Made by a program: the position numbers and the translations under genes
The notes under the pieces: generated by a model
The model's database searches: none
What the model was told of the DNA's origin: nothing
Seen by the model: only the letters and a program-made list of their open reading frames with translations
NCBI GenBank assembly: GCA_036877525.1
Contig: JAZGTH010000019.1
Location: forward strand, 2,402,001-2,466,000
DNA: 64,000 bases
Source of the DNA: Chromobotia macracanthus
Taxonomy: Eukaryota > Chordata > Actinopteri > Cypriniformes > Botiidae
Direction: 5' to 3'
Part shown: piece after piece, positions 38,523 through 51,020 of the stretch
Layout of the letters: each line of letters begins with the position of its first letter
Numbering within the stretch: the stretch's first letter is position 1

Positions 38523-39786
38523 GCTCCCTCCTGCTCACTTTTAGGACCAGGCTTTGGCTCAGCACACAGTTGGCTTACTACACTGTTTTTTTTGGGTTAA
38601 GGATTTGTCCAGTATTTCACTGGCACATGCTACATGGTGTCTAATCAGTGATATTCTGTGCCCAGTCATATTCAGGATTATTTTGTTCTTCTGCCTTGCA
38701 TCATCATAAGCATTAGAGCTTAGTTATCTAGATCCTAAAGTGGGACCAAAAACGGAACACATTTTTTGTTGGAGGATTTTTTGTTTATTCTAATAAAACA
38801 AGGTTTCTAGGTTATTTCATCAGCAAATGCTTTGGAGGCAACATGCACCAGTATATGCTTATTGGTTTTTTTTCTATTACCGTTGGACTGTATACTGTTA
38901 CTTTGCTGAAGCCATTGTGGCTGTTTTGTCATTCTTACTTATTACAGCTCATAGTAATCAAATTCCACATACAGCACTGAGCAACAGACAAATGGAACCT
39001 GATTTCACCCATAAAGGGCATTTTCAGTTTACTGAACTGATTGTTCATGCATGAAAGGCGGGTTTGATTGAAAAATCTATATCTGCAAAGCCCAATAACA
39101 ATACTTTACCTGCCAATCTGCATTAGGAGAAGCTATGATGAGAGTTGGTAAACATCTCTCTTGTGCATCATATAATTTATGATAAGAAAAGTATTATATT
39201 TTTGACTTCTTGACCACAGTGGTCTTTTTGGTAACTGTTTTACTTTTTGTTCTAACTTTACTCACTGACTTGTATGTTTTTTAAAAATTAATGTTTCACT
39301 AGATATTTCAAACAAATGTTTATATAAATCAATAAGCCCCAAGACGTCATGGTTTACAGTGAATTTAGAACAGTTAATGGCTATTGTTAGGCACAACACA
39401 GAGCAGAGTACACTATGGCTTCACACGGCATATTGCTTTTATAAAATGCTTGTTCCCTATACCCCACAAGGTTTCATGAAATAAACACACAGAAACAAAA
39501 GTGTAAAGATATTGATAAATATTATTCTTCCGCCAAGCAATGTAGTTCTTTAGAAACAGCAACACACAGACAGTGGTGTAGTAATACTGATGTAATGAGG
39601 TCTCAGGTTTATATTTATAGTAGGCTATTTTCAAAGGCAGCTCAACTATTCGGCCATTCATAATCAAGGACCAGAACTATCTGTTTTATAACTATTATTG
39701 TAATTCCAAGCACACTAAAGGTATGCTCACTATTGACATTTTAAAGTCATATTTTCTTTTCATAATTTTTTTAAAAAACAGTCCAT

Positions 39787-40449
39787 ATGTTTATTTCAAA
39801 CATACATTGGCAAAACACACCTGAGGTTTACACATGTCTACTATATAACAAAGGATATTTACTGAGCTGCCTCAGTGTTTGCTCTCTTAATTTTTCCCTC
39901 ACTATGATTGAACCTGCACGCTCTCTGCATCTTGTTGAGTTTCTACATGCGTGGCGGATCAGTTCAGTCACGCCTGTCAGTTTGCTGTTTAGCAAAATCA
40001 TGAAACCTTTCACTGAAGATGAAGGCGGATTGAATATTCACTCGGCATCAACGCCTTTTCCTCTTCCTCTTATTGCAAGGAAATACTCGCATGAAAACCG
40101 GAACGGCCTGACAAGAACACACGTTCTACCCTTTGAGCAGCCTTCTCCCATGTCACATCAGTCAAGCTGTGAGTTGAGATGGCAAGCGGGCCTGATCAGG
40201 CCTGTTTTACAAGTCTTATGGCAGTGCTGGTGGATCCGCACCACAGCACCATTCACTGCTCCCGCCGTGTCCATCAGGACTGACCAATGCTGGAAAGATC
40301 CATGTATTGGCTCTATCTCCACTTTCCGGCCATTTAACAAACATGCTCCAGAGACCTGTATGATGGCCTGCGTTCTCCAAGTTTCACTACTGGAAGGGTT
40401 GGGTGTGATTAAATTATTGAGGAAATTACAAATTTACAAATTAAAATAA
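39787..40449 (+). other. Unassigned 220-codon open frame, longest in window
   Basis: An ATG-led frame crossing a GC-richer block (about 39890-40380). The product shows no domain I recognise, and the same block is partly open on the minus strand (39828-40013, 40158-40340), which points to base composition rather than coding. It may instead be a conserved non-coding element. A 12-bp palindrome GCCTGATCAGGC lies inside. Confidence 0.2.
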
Positions 40450-42406
40450 TTCACAATGAGAAACTTTCAGAGCAACAAAGCTTTCTCTAGTGTAGATGCC
40501 ATCACGTATGCAATTAGCCGTGAAGTGAAATAGTGTGTGAAATGTTTGCGTTTAGATAGTTTCCTTTGAAAAACAACACATGGTAACTACACATTTTCTA
40601 AAATTTGACTGAAAGAGTTAGGACTGACATTGGGTCACTATTTGTCCTGTGGCAGCCATAACTAATAGCAACTGTGAAACCCACATAACATAATAACGCC
40701 TGTTTTCGTTTACATGTAATGCCAAGAGAACATGATCTCAGATGTTCGGCACAGAGGAAGGTAAAGTTTAACCTCAAATGATCATTGGTAAGTACTTTTT
40801 GGATTGTTACAGCAATAAATTTTTATGTGATTTGTCATTTGCTTTTATTATAGTTTAAACTAGGATTGTTATGTATTTGTTGTTAGTGGTCTCCAAGTTC
40901 ATTCTTGAAAGTCAGATACCATCTCCAGTACTAGGTTGGCTATGACATCATGTCATTCGAGCATCCTAAACTTAAAATGCTTGCGCAATACTGCAGCAAA
41001 ACCTATGCTGGCATCCCAGAAAATTATGTGACTGTTAGATCAAGCCCATGGGGCGCAGTGTGTAGGTGACTCTGAAAGCATCATGTGTATGCTCTGTATA
41101 ATAACTTTGCTGACACAGTTTGAGCAATCATTAAATGTCATCCCATTATGGCGGAGATCACTGGGTGTGAAATAAGGCAAATAAATAGAATGGGGCTGTT
41201 GACAAAGGTGACCACAGACACGGGTTTACAGACTTCTCATAAAATCCACCACATGCTCCTCTCTACAGGGAACAGCCTGGTGTAATATGCATTATGCATG
41301 AGTGTTCTCTCTAAAGACAGCTGTACAGAAAGAAACTTAATGTTTATTGTACAGACAGGTTTTAGTGTAATGAAATTAAATGTGTGGAAAAAGGTGAAAG
41401 TGACAGGATGTAGATTAAATGTTAATATTAATGATTTGTACCCTAGATTTTAGGGCTGGTGTTATCAATACCTTTCTTAATTTTAACAATCAATAATATA
41501 TATCTCAATATTTTTGCATTTGCTTCAGAGAAAGTAGAGTTCTTTTGCCAATTAAAAATCTATTCGGATAGAACAGCTATTGTTTCAAAGCACACGTTTG
41601 AAAAAGTTTAAAAAGTCAAAGAAAAATTAAAACCTAGTGGCCACTGTTTCATTATTTTATTACATGTAAATGTATGAGAAATGAGAAAGATTGTAAAATG
41701 GTTACAAATAGTGTAACCATGTAACCATTACAAATTCTGACAGCTTCTTTAGAATGTCATTTACATGGGGTGAAACTGGGGTAAATGATGGAAGTATTTC
41801 ACAATTTTTTAGCTAAGAAATCTATCAACCAGACTATCAATGATTTACTACAAAATACTTCTGAAAATTGCCTATTAGTGCTGTCTTTGACACATTAATC
41901 TTAATCAACTATTTTCCGTCAACTAATTTCAATATTTACAATTTTCTGTAGTTTTATTAGTCAACACAAATACCCCAGAAATAGACCAGCAATACTCAGA
42001 TATGAATAGAAGAATATTGAATTAAGAATGCTCTTTATCCAGCATTTGCTTTATTTTTGTTTGCTTATACATTTGCATATGCATTTTTGTTCATACCTTT
42101 TCACAACACATGAAACCACATGAAGTTACTATTAAATAACTGCAGTAGCATGTAAAATTATATTTAAGTAAAAATAATTATGATAAGTAAGAAAAAGAGC
42201 CATTTTTCGCTCTTTCATTTTGATGCCTGTGGTAGGTGGTAATAAGTTGCTGAAAACCGCAGCTCGTGAACTATATCCTCTCTGTCTTGTTATCCCAGCT
42301 CTGAATCTCTAGTATGTTGGCAGTCCAGGAGATGTGTATTCCCAAACACACTCCCTAACTACCTCCCCCCTCCAGTAACCATCCTCATGGCACACTCTCT
42401 CCTGTA

Positions 42407-42414
<8 letters not shown>

Positions 42415-42438
<24 letters not shown>
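42415..42438. repeat. (CA)n microsatellite
   Basis: About 12 uninterrupted CA units following a short CT run. Confidence 0.95.
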
Positions 42439-42439
<1 letters not shown>

Positions 42440-42719
42440 CCTGTCAGATATATTTAGTAATACTAATTGGGTGTGTTGGAAATCATCGTCGACTGCGTGT
42501 GACACCTTTGAAGTTGAAATGAATCTCAGGTGCATTATTTCTGTTAACATTATTTTTGTTTTACTATTGTTTTTTCTCCTGGTCTTTCGTAGCAGACGCT
42601 TCTCAGCATGGGAAAGTTGTGAGTAAATGCAGAGGCCGTGTATGTGACAGCTCATTTAAAGGAAAAGTGTAAGAGACTGAGGAAGGGATGAAACGGTGTT
42701 ACTATAAATGACTCGCTTG

Positions 42720-42960
42720 TCTGTTTAATCAAGAGGGCCGTGGGCAACCTCAGTCCCATAAGGTGTCAGATGGGAGCTTTTCGCTTTTGAGGGCAGAAAT
42801 AACTGACTTGTCACTGGGTAGGTAAACAAGCGTGAGTGCCAAGCTTCTGATTGTGTCGCCAGTCAACAGGCCAAGACGAAAGTGTCTCTGATTATTAGAC
42901 CATGATGTGTCATTGACATCCATTTGCATGCAGGACAACCCGTTTATTGAGTTGCCTGTT
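42720..42960. promoter_or_regulatory. Candidate enhancer-like block
   Basis: A repeat-free block with balanced composition carrying forkhead-like GTAAACAAG (about 42822) and CTGTTTATC (about 42957), homeodomain-like TGATTATTAG and GATA-like CAGATAAT just beyond. Motif calls are by eye, and such motifs occur by chance. Confidence 0.25.
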
Positions 42961-45714
42961 TATCAGATAATAAAAGCCAGCATTTTTATGCTTGTGTAAA
43001 GAACAGATTAGGTTGTGTTATGGTGAATAAATCCCTTCTAGTGATTTGTTCTCTGTGTGTTCACAGGTAGCCACTGCTGTGTAACTGTAAAGATCTCTCT
43101 TAACTTTCTTATCTGTAAGCAGTGCTGCACCCTGACAGAACAAAATAAAAAAATAATTTAGAGTATTGTTGTACAGTCCATGTGTTTTCAGTTTTTCATT
43201 TCATTTTTCATAGTCTTTGACTTCTTTTTGCTTTTGATGTCACCCTTTTGCTTTAATGACAACGTGTGCTCAAATTAGAAAAGTTAAGAGAAGTTGAAGG
43301 TGCAAAACCTAGTGATCTATGTTCCTGCATTATTATTATTCACAATGTTCCACAGACCTTTCATACAAAAGTCTTAACATGGTCAATGTCACAAATTTAC
43401 TTATTTGATTAGTGAGCAAAAAAATATTTCTTTATCATTTTACATCATTACATTTTTTTTTTCATTTGTTCAAAATTGTATAACTTTATTTCCAGTTTTA
43501 AATTAGGTAGTGAGTACCAGCTTTCAGTTTTACAGTAACTGTTGTAGACTTTTGTCATTTTTCATTTTTTCGTCATTGCTAATTATGCTCTAAACAGTTA
43601 AAAAGTGCATTAAGATCACCATTGTAAAATGTAACCTGTCCTAATTTTTAAAACAATATTTGATGCTAAGATTTAAATTGTAGTGATCTGAATTACTTTA
43701 TACAATGCAGTCAGACAACCAATATTAATAGTGAGTATGCATAGTCACATGATTACATTAGTGGTCATTCTGTAATGTATCTGAATGTGCACTTGGTTAT
43801 GTGTGCGCAGGCTACATGCTGTTCTCCATGTGCTAATTCCACAAACGCTGGTGTAGTTTAAATGCTGAAGTGTTTGAACCTTCCTCTTGAAGGTCAATTG
43901 TCTGAGACTCTTAATAGGTGCTGAGAGGCCTCTCTCCAGTCACCACAGTAACAAGAGCAAACCTTACCCATCCACAGGGATTTACACACTCTTTACCTGT
44001 TGTAATATTCACAACCTTTCCTGCAATAAGAGCATATCATCCATGCTTAGGAATAAGGTGTATAAAGAGACATTTCCTCCAATCTCCAGAAGAAGGCACT
44101 AGAGGACATTTTAAAGTTTGATAAGCATCAGAACTTTTTAAATTTCAAACACACCCATTGTTTGGTTTTTAGAAGGTGTTAATGGTTTTGCTTGTGTGTT
44201 ATGTATAAAGATTATATCATAACTTGAAATACAAAAAATACACAAATAATTTCTGTATTTGTTTTCTAGTATAAATATTTAAACATTCCCAAAACAAGAA
44301 ATTCATTTTTTTAATATCATTGACAAGTGTTTATTCTTTATAAATATTTTATGAAACTTATTAAATTAGATTATGTAGAAGTTAGAAGTTAGATTTATGC
44401 TTAAACATTTTCCAGTTTTCAAATTTACTGTCTTAGAACAAGTCTTATTATCTTATGCAAATATATTTTGCTTTAAATTAAGAATTAAGAACATTCTTTT
44501 CTGCAGTATACAGTGGCAGTGTGTGAAGATGTGTTACTGAATTTGTGAAAACCAGGCAGACTATTGCATTCTTTCTTTGAGATGCTGTGTTGGCTATTTT
44601 TTTTGGAAGCAGGTGCTTTATAATCATAAAAATCTATCAAAGGCACCTTTTTACCATGTGTCAAATAACAGATTTCAATGAGTGTGTCCATAAAGATAGA
44701 CATGGATAAATGAGGGGGTGTCCTTCATGACACAGAAACTAATATCAGCAGAGCAGAGATAGCTCACCTTGTCAGCCACTGAGTCGTAATGGAAAAAGTG
44801 GAAGATATTTCTATTTTTTACCCATTCATGCATGTCTCTGCAAACTAAGCAACAGCGGAAGGCAGCATGGGTGAAAACAAGATGCCAGGAGTTTTGTAAA
44901 GCCATATTTTTTTGTATAATGCATATTTTAGCCACAGTGTATGAGATATTAGTGTATGAGAATGTCATTGTACCATTTCTTGTTTCCTATTAGATTCATA
45001 TGGTCAAAGTGAGACAAATATAGGATCAACAGGATGTATGGAAAATACAATAGATTACAAAGAGGGCTGTTACACTTCCCAACAATTCCACATGTCAAGA
45101 CCGGTGTTAGATCTCCTGTTTCATTATTTATCTCACAAATACAATTTTACATCATAATTTATTCACAAGCTCCCCTGTCTTTAAAAACAACACCCTAAAA
45201 GTTAATTGCAGAGAAGTTTTTGAAGAACGCTTTCAAGGGCAAAGATGTGTATTTATGGAAAACATCTTTGGTACATTTTTCCCTTTACAATATTGATCAG
45301 AATTGTATCAAAACAAAAAAGAATATCAATGAAATGAACATGCCCTTTTAAAATATAGCTTCATCCATCATAAATGCCCTTTATAAGACATTCACTGCAC
45401 CCTCTATAGTTCCTCTTATAGTTCCTTATTTCTGTCTCTTTCTCGGTCTCTATCTTTTCTTGTTCTTTGTGTTTCTCTCTCTCTCTTTACTCCACTTTGA
45501 CAGTGTCTGTATTTTATCACCATTTGGCTCTTTTTTTAATGCCACCCCTCATCATTAGCGATGCACTCGACTCGTCCAGATTTTGTTGTAAGACTGTCTG
45601 CTGAACATGCTAAAGATGATTTTGTTTCGTACTAGTTTTTGAGATTTATTATGTTATTTTGAACAATAAATTTATTATGCATTAAGTTTGAATTATGTTG
45701 TCTCTCTCTCACAT

Positions 45715-45732
45715 ACACACACACACACACAC
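45715..45732. repeat. Short (CA)n microsatellite
   Basis: Nine CA units after a CT run and one TA interruption. Confidence 0.9.
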
Positions 45733-45769
45733 ATAATGACGCATTTCTCTTTTATTGTCTCTCCCTCAC

Positions 45770-46290
45770 AGATGACCATTGGTTCACATCTGGCTGTGTT
45801 TAATAACACTGTGAGGGGCACAGAGGCGGCCACACAACTTCTGCCACTCTCTGCCTTCCTAATTGCATTCATCTTTTTGACTTCTATGAAAGCCGCGCTG
45901 AAACTCATTTCACTGGAGACAAGGGAAATGCGAGCTGGCGGCTTTGACGGAGCTCTCATTTTGTCTGTCTGTAAAGGGGAGAGGGTCCTCTTGTTTGAAA
46001 CAAAGAGCCCTAAATTACAGCGTGTCATCACCTCTCTCCAGAATTTCTTGGTTGTAGCCAGGGCAACTGTGGACATCACAGGCATTAATGGCAGAAACAC
46101 ACGCCATTGGCTCCCACTGGCGAAGCACAGAAGCTACCTGAATAGCCATTTATTTGAATGAAAGGAACTCCATGCCAATGATTGCTTCCATAATAATGGA
46201 ATGTTCTTGAATTGTTCTGATTGGCACGGCTATTGGATGCTCATTTAAGTGTGACCAATTATGCCCATCATCCCATCAGTTATTTTTTAT
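45770..46290. promoter_or_regulatory. Candidate conserved non-coding block
   Basis: About 500 bp of balanced composition and no repeats, open on both strands (plus 45688-46161, minus 45693-46100), with CTAATTGCATTCATC and CATTTATTTGAATGAAAGG homeodomain/POU-like strings. Neither frame resembles a known protein. Openness on both strands is more like a conserved element than an exon. Confidence 0.35.
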
Positions 46291-46359
46291 TTATTTATTT
46301 TCACACATTTTCTTGCCCAAATTTGGAAAATTAATTGAAAAGTTCACTTTCAAAATTTC

Positions 46360-46520
46360 CAAACTTTTCACAATTCGTAACAATAATGGCCAAGTGCTTT
46401 CGGAGACTCGCGCTGCTCGCGTCAAGGTGAGCGTGGGGAAGTCATCACCTGTCCGCTCTGACATGCACCATGACATTAACAGCCACCTAAGGAAAGAGCT
46501 GCGTGCTTAGTCAAGGTTTC
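46360..46520. promoter_or_regulatory. Candidate conserved non-coding block with donor-like site
   Basis: CpG-bearing sequence in an AT-rich setting. GTCAAG|GTGAGC at about 46422-46433 is a textbook splice donor, preceded by a plus-strand open frame from 46313 with no recognisable product. No upstream acceptor was found, so I do not call an exon. Confidence 0.25.
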
Positions 46521-48336
46521 CTGTGGACAATTGCACGACTCAAAGCTCTCTCGGCCTGTCGGTTTGCTGAGAGGTAGTACACAGTTCTTCTGTGTCACTT
46601 ACAGAGCATTAGGACTGCTGAGCACTCACTTGCCTGTCTGACAACACTAACCGTGCCATGGCCACTGAGGTGGTGACTCCACTGTGCTTGGCAGTATGGA
46701 ATAAAATTCATACTGAATTTTTGGCGATTGCAGCAACGCTACAGTTGATGGGCTTTGTGTTTCAGGATGTGCTCTGTTTCTCTTCTTTTTAAAACTTAAT
46801 AATAGACTTTTTAGTTACATAATGGTTAAAAGATTGAACGTTTGGTGGAGAAGAGCAAAGAACTCTTAAACAAGTGAGAGGGATACTTTCTCTCTAACCT
46901 TTTTGCTTTTTCTTATTTCCTTACCTTTTTTCACCTAACTACTGTCCATTTGTAGTTTATCGCCGTCTGTTTTCCCCCGCACTTCAATTTCTCTTTAATT
47001 AAGAAAAAATGTTAAGGCTGAAGGTGAATTGCAGATAATGAGCAGCAAGGTTAGCCTGTTTCTTTCCTCCTTTCCTTCCGTGCACCCTGTAAACTGCTCT
47101 TTATTTTCCCTGTCAATGGTAGCGGCTCCTTCAGGACAGCTAGAAGCCTAATGAGCTACAGGGGAGAAAATAAAAGACTTTCCTCACCCCCCCACCCAAT
47201 TCTTCAGCTCCCTCTGTCTCTACTGTGTCTGACAGTCGGCCTTTCTCCAGCCAGTTTAGAGTTACGAATACAATCGAGCCCTGTTTGGATGAGAATGCAA
47301 GAGACTTTTTACCAAAAATTGGGTTACAAGTGAGTTGAGTTGAAAGTAGCAGTGATATTTTTTCCAGGGAGAAAATTGTTTTTATTTACATTTTATGTGC
47401 TAGTATTTAATCTTAGCTTGAGCTGAATGGAATAATGATTGTATTATTTTATGATTTTATAAAAGTCATCCTCATAAATTTAATAATTTAAAAACTAATT
47501 TCACAGTATTTTTAAATTACACTATTAAAAACCAGAATTAGTAAAATAATGAAGGTGTCATTAAATGGAAGGTGAAAATCTTTTAATGTTTTATGTTTTT
47601 GTAAACTTTTACACATAAAGATCCAGCTTTGTGTGTAAAACCTTTTGAGAACACCTTTGGGAACTGCGGTTATTAGATTAGCACTCAATTAATTGCCTTT
47701 TCAGTATTATAGTGGTAACATAATGCTGTAGATATTCACATTTATTGTTAAGCTATGTAGTAAAAAAAGTCTTTGGCTTTCTGATTACTGCCTGAATATT
47801 CTCCTTACCTTTGCCCTTTATCTTAATTAATGGAGAGAAAAGCTCAGATCTCACCTTTTTCACAGGCTGAGTGTGTACATTAGATATGTTTGTGTTTGAT
47901 AGCTCAGAGCATGCTCCAGGCAAGGTTAGCATCATGTAAAGCTGAATATCGAGACTAAATGCAGCCTCAAGCACTCAATGCCATTTTTTGTGTTTTTTTT
48001 CTGAAAAGCAAAGGTTTTAGAATCATTTTCTTGCCCATTCTGCTTTTATTGAAACAGAAATACCACTCCTTTATGGATGTGTGATATCTGGCAAGAAATC
48101 TGAATTTGTAGATGTGCATTACATTTGTTTTCATGTAGAAATGTGCTTTAAAATATACAGTGATCAGTATTTGACAGGTACAATTAACAATTAACTCTGC
48201 AATTATACATATATTTTTATTATATAAATATTATAAATGTATAAATTAGCTAATCAAATCACCAGGCATATTACACAGCCAACAGCATAGGATTTACCAA
48301 AGTGTGTTTCTTAATAAAGTTGTTCAATATATAACC

Positions 48337-48590
48337 AGCGTTGCCAAGTCTGCGGCTTTCCTGCAGAATTGGGCTACTTTTAAACTGTTACCGTGGGTTG
48401 TCTTTTTGACATATTGCGTAATTATTTAATATTTGACTAAAATGCTTGGAATTGAAATATTTTTACTCTAGTTTACTCTAGTACTGGTGTACTACTACAC
48501 AGTGATTAAAAAAAATTGTTGTGGCTAGTTTTAAGCTAGTTTTAATTGGCAATTGGTCTGGTTTGTTACACAAATTTGGCAGCCTTGCGT
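48337..48590. repeat. Probable old interspersed repeat
   Basis: It begins GCGTTGCCAAGTCTGCGG and ends TTTGGCAGCCTTGCG, an imperfect inverted pair. The internal GAATTGGGCTACTTTTAAA and GTGGGTTGT recall a zebrafish-type repeat from memory. Confidence 0.4.
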
Positions 48591-49079
48591 ACTTTCAGTC
48601 ATATTGCCTGTGACCCAGGGTGCACAAGGGGTGTTTGTTTATCTCTTTGTTGCTTTAAGGTGAAAATTAATTTTCTGGTCATTCTTGATTATTAACCAAA
48701 CACTGTTTGATTGCTTTTTTTTCTGTAATTTTCTCCAAGGCTGCAGTATCTTGTTCTGTTCATTTAATTAGGTTTTTGCACAGGTGCACGAAAATGTGCA
48801 GAAAAACCTTGTTCTGTATTATAAAGAGGACTGTGAAGCGAATCACTAATAGAATTGATAACGGTAGGATCAGGGGATGCTGTGGCAGTCTTGACCTTTT
48901 TCATGATTCAGGTGTCATTCACATGCTGCAATGTTAGAGCAGCCGGGCCTGTCATGCATGTACGGGGGAGGGATGCATAACCCAGCGGAACTGTAGGTGT
49001 TAATAAGAGGGCGGACATGGCGATAAGGCCGGGTGTAAATGAAAATGACTCTCTCTCTCTTTCTGAATGATGAAGGGAA

Positions 49080-49260
49080 GAGCTGGCAGGAGGGATGCGG
49101 CTGATTGGCTCAATGTATCTGCCTTGATAAGGACTAGCCGTATCATTGCCCTGCATATGGAAAGAGCTCCTTGACCACAGTGCCGTGCACAAGATTTGTC
49201 TCCTCGGCCGACTAATTCCATGTGGGCCTCTCACACAACTTATGTTACCTCATTAGCTAT
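49080..49260. promoter_or_regulatory. Candidate conserved non-coding block
   Basis: Balanced, repeat-free sequence with GCTGATTGGCT, GCATATGG and GACTAATTCC motifs. Judged by composition and motif density only. Confidence 0.3.
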
Positions 49261-50859
49261 TTGGTTAATCTAGTGAATCCTGTTTACCAGACTTAGTCAT
49301 AATAAAAAATGTGTAAGTTAATACATGTAGTTTAAGGTTTAAAGTAAATGACAAAAAAGCACAGCACTGATTGTAAGTCATGTGTATTTGTGTGTATTTA
49401 TGCATATTTGAATTTACATGTTGTTTGAACTTTTAATGGAAAGAGAAATAAAAATAATAATTTTAAATGCATAAACGTGCATAAAAACAGCATCATTCAT
49501 TCCTTTTTAGCCACAGTTTTTTTTTCCCTTTTGTGAGATTGGCAGACTATAAACCATCATTGTATGAAAATAGATGCATTAAGGGTTTTTGGTTTTCTCT
49601 TTTTATGTTCTGTAGAGACAATAGCAGCATGGAGTTGCAATAACTTAAGGTTGGGTAAAAAATGCTAGAAGTTTCCATTTGAATAAACTGTCTTTGACAT
49701 TTTTTTCCTATTTTGCTCTACTTGTATTATGCATGGTTACCAATTACCCTATTCACATATATAGAATCTCTGAACTCTGTTTAGCTGTCCTGGTAAAATG
49801 ATGGCATAGAAATAACATCTGACACAACTCACAAATGCACATGATGAATGTTGATAAGATCACACCACATAATGGCTGTCACAGTAAATTATCACAAAGT
49901 CCTGTGGCTTTTTGCCGTCAAACAAATGAGACAAGAGTAACAGAGGACCAGTTAAGCTCTAAAGATCAGAAGTTATGATGTCACTGTCTTGATTTAGAAG
50001 GTCTGTTAAAGACCCCTGATGTTCTTAGAGCTTTGGTTGGAATTCTAGCAAGGCTGCTGTGATTACTTAATTTATTCTTTTCATTAGTTGGTTTTGTCAG
50101 TTGGGAATTTTATCACTACTTGGGGAACATTTTTGGTCATTCGTTAATAACCACATATGAATTTAGTTACTTGTTTACTGATCATCACAAGATAATACGC
50201 ACAGCATAGTACTTTGAGGTCCAGGGAGCTAAAACAATTATGCAAATTCAGACTATGGTGTAGTTATTCGCTGGCATTTCTGCAGAATTTGTGGAAGAGT
50301 TAACTAAGAACTATTTGTTACAATGTTGCCTGGATTGATTAGTAAAAGATGTAAATTTCATGCATGGAAAATTTGATTATTATAACAATATTAGACCCTA
50401 TATCAACACTTCTTAAGAACCTGTCATGCTATAAACCCTCCAGTATGATAAACTATGGCTTACAGAATCTATGGCATTCAATGCTGTGTTAGCCTTCAGA
50501 ATACATTAGGCAGTTAAATGGGCTTCTAAATATTGACCCATATCAGATATGGGTAATAAATCCCCACTTTCTCTTTATGTGCCGCTCAATAGATATTTAT
50601 ATTCCTGATATATATTTCTGTGCAGAAAACACATATTTCCAGCTGTTGAAAATAATTTTCTTCGCCAGTCTATTTACCTATGCATTACCAAAGCTCAAGA
50701 CAGGAAGTGCTTTTTGGCTGACTGCATTTTATGTCTTTATCTTTATATTCCTTTTTCTTTTTTGGGGGAGAGCCAGCACTAATGTTTATTCTCAGCTTAA
50801 CGGCACGGTAATGTTGTACTGTCAGAAAAGGAGGGCGTGAAAGGCTCCATCTCAGTGAT

Positions 50860-51020
50860 TCGCTAGGAGAGAAATGCAATTAGCCTACCAGATCCACCAC
50901 TAACTGCTTCCATCCAAATCTGCAACACAAGGCACACTATGACAACAGCATTATATGGCAGGACTACAAATGCGTCCCGCGCTCTTCTCCCGGGCGCTAT
51001 TAGTAATTGTAATGAATGTA
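50860..51020. promoter_or_regulatory. Candidate conserved non-coding block
   Basis: It includes a CpG-rich core (GTCCCGCGCTCTTCTCCCGG near 50973) followed by AGTAATTGTAATGAATG. No coding frame was recognised. Confidence 0.3.

Noticed and set aside
45688..46161. 157-codon plus-strand frame as a gene
   Set aside because: The N-terminal part is CT/CA repeat, the opening codon is TTG, and the opposite strand is equally open.
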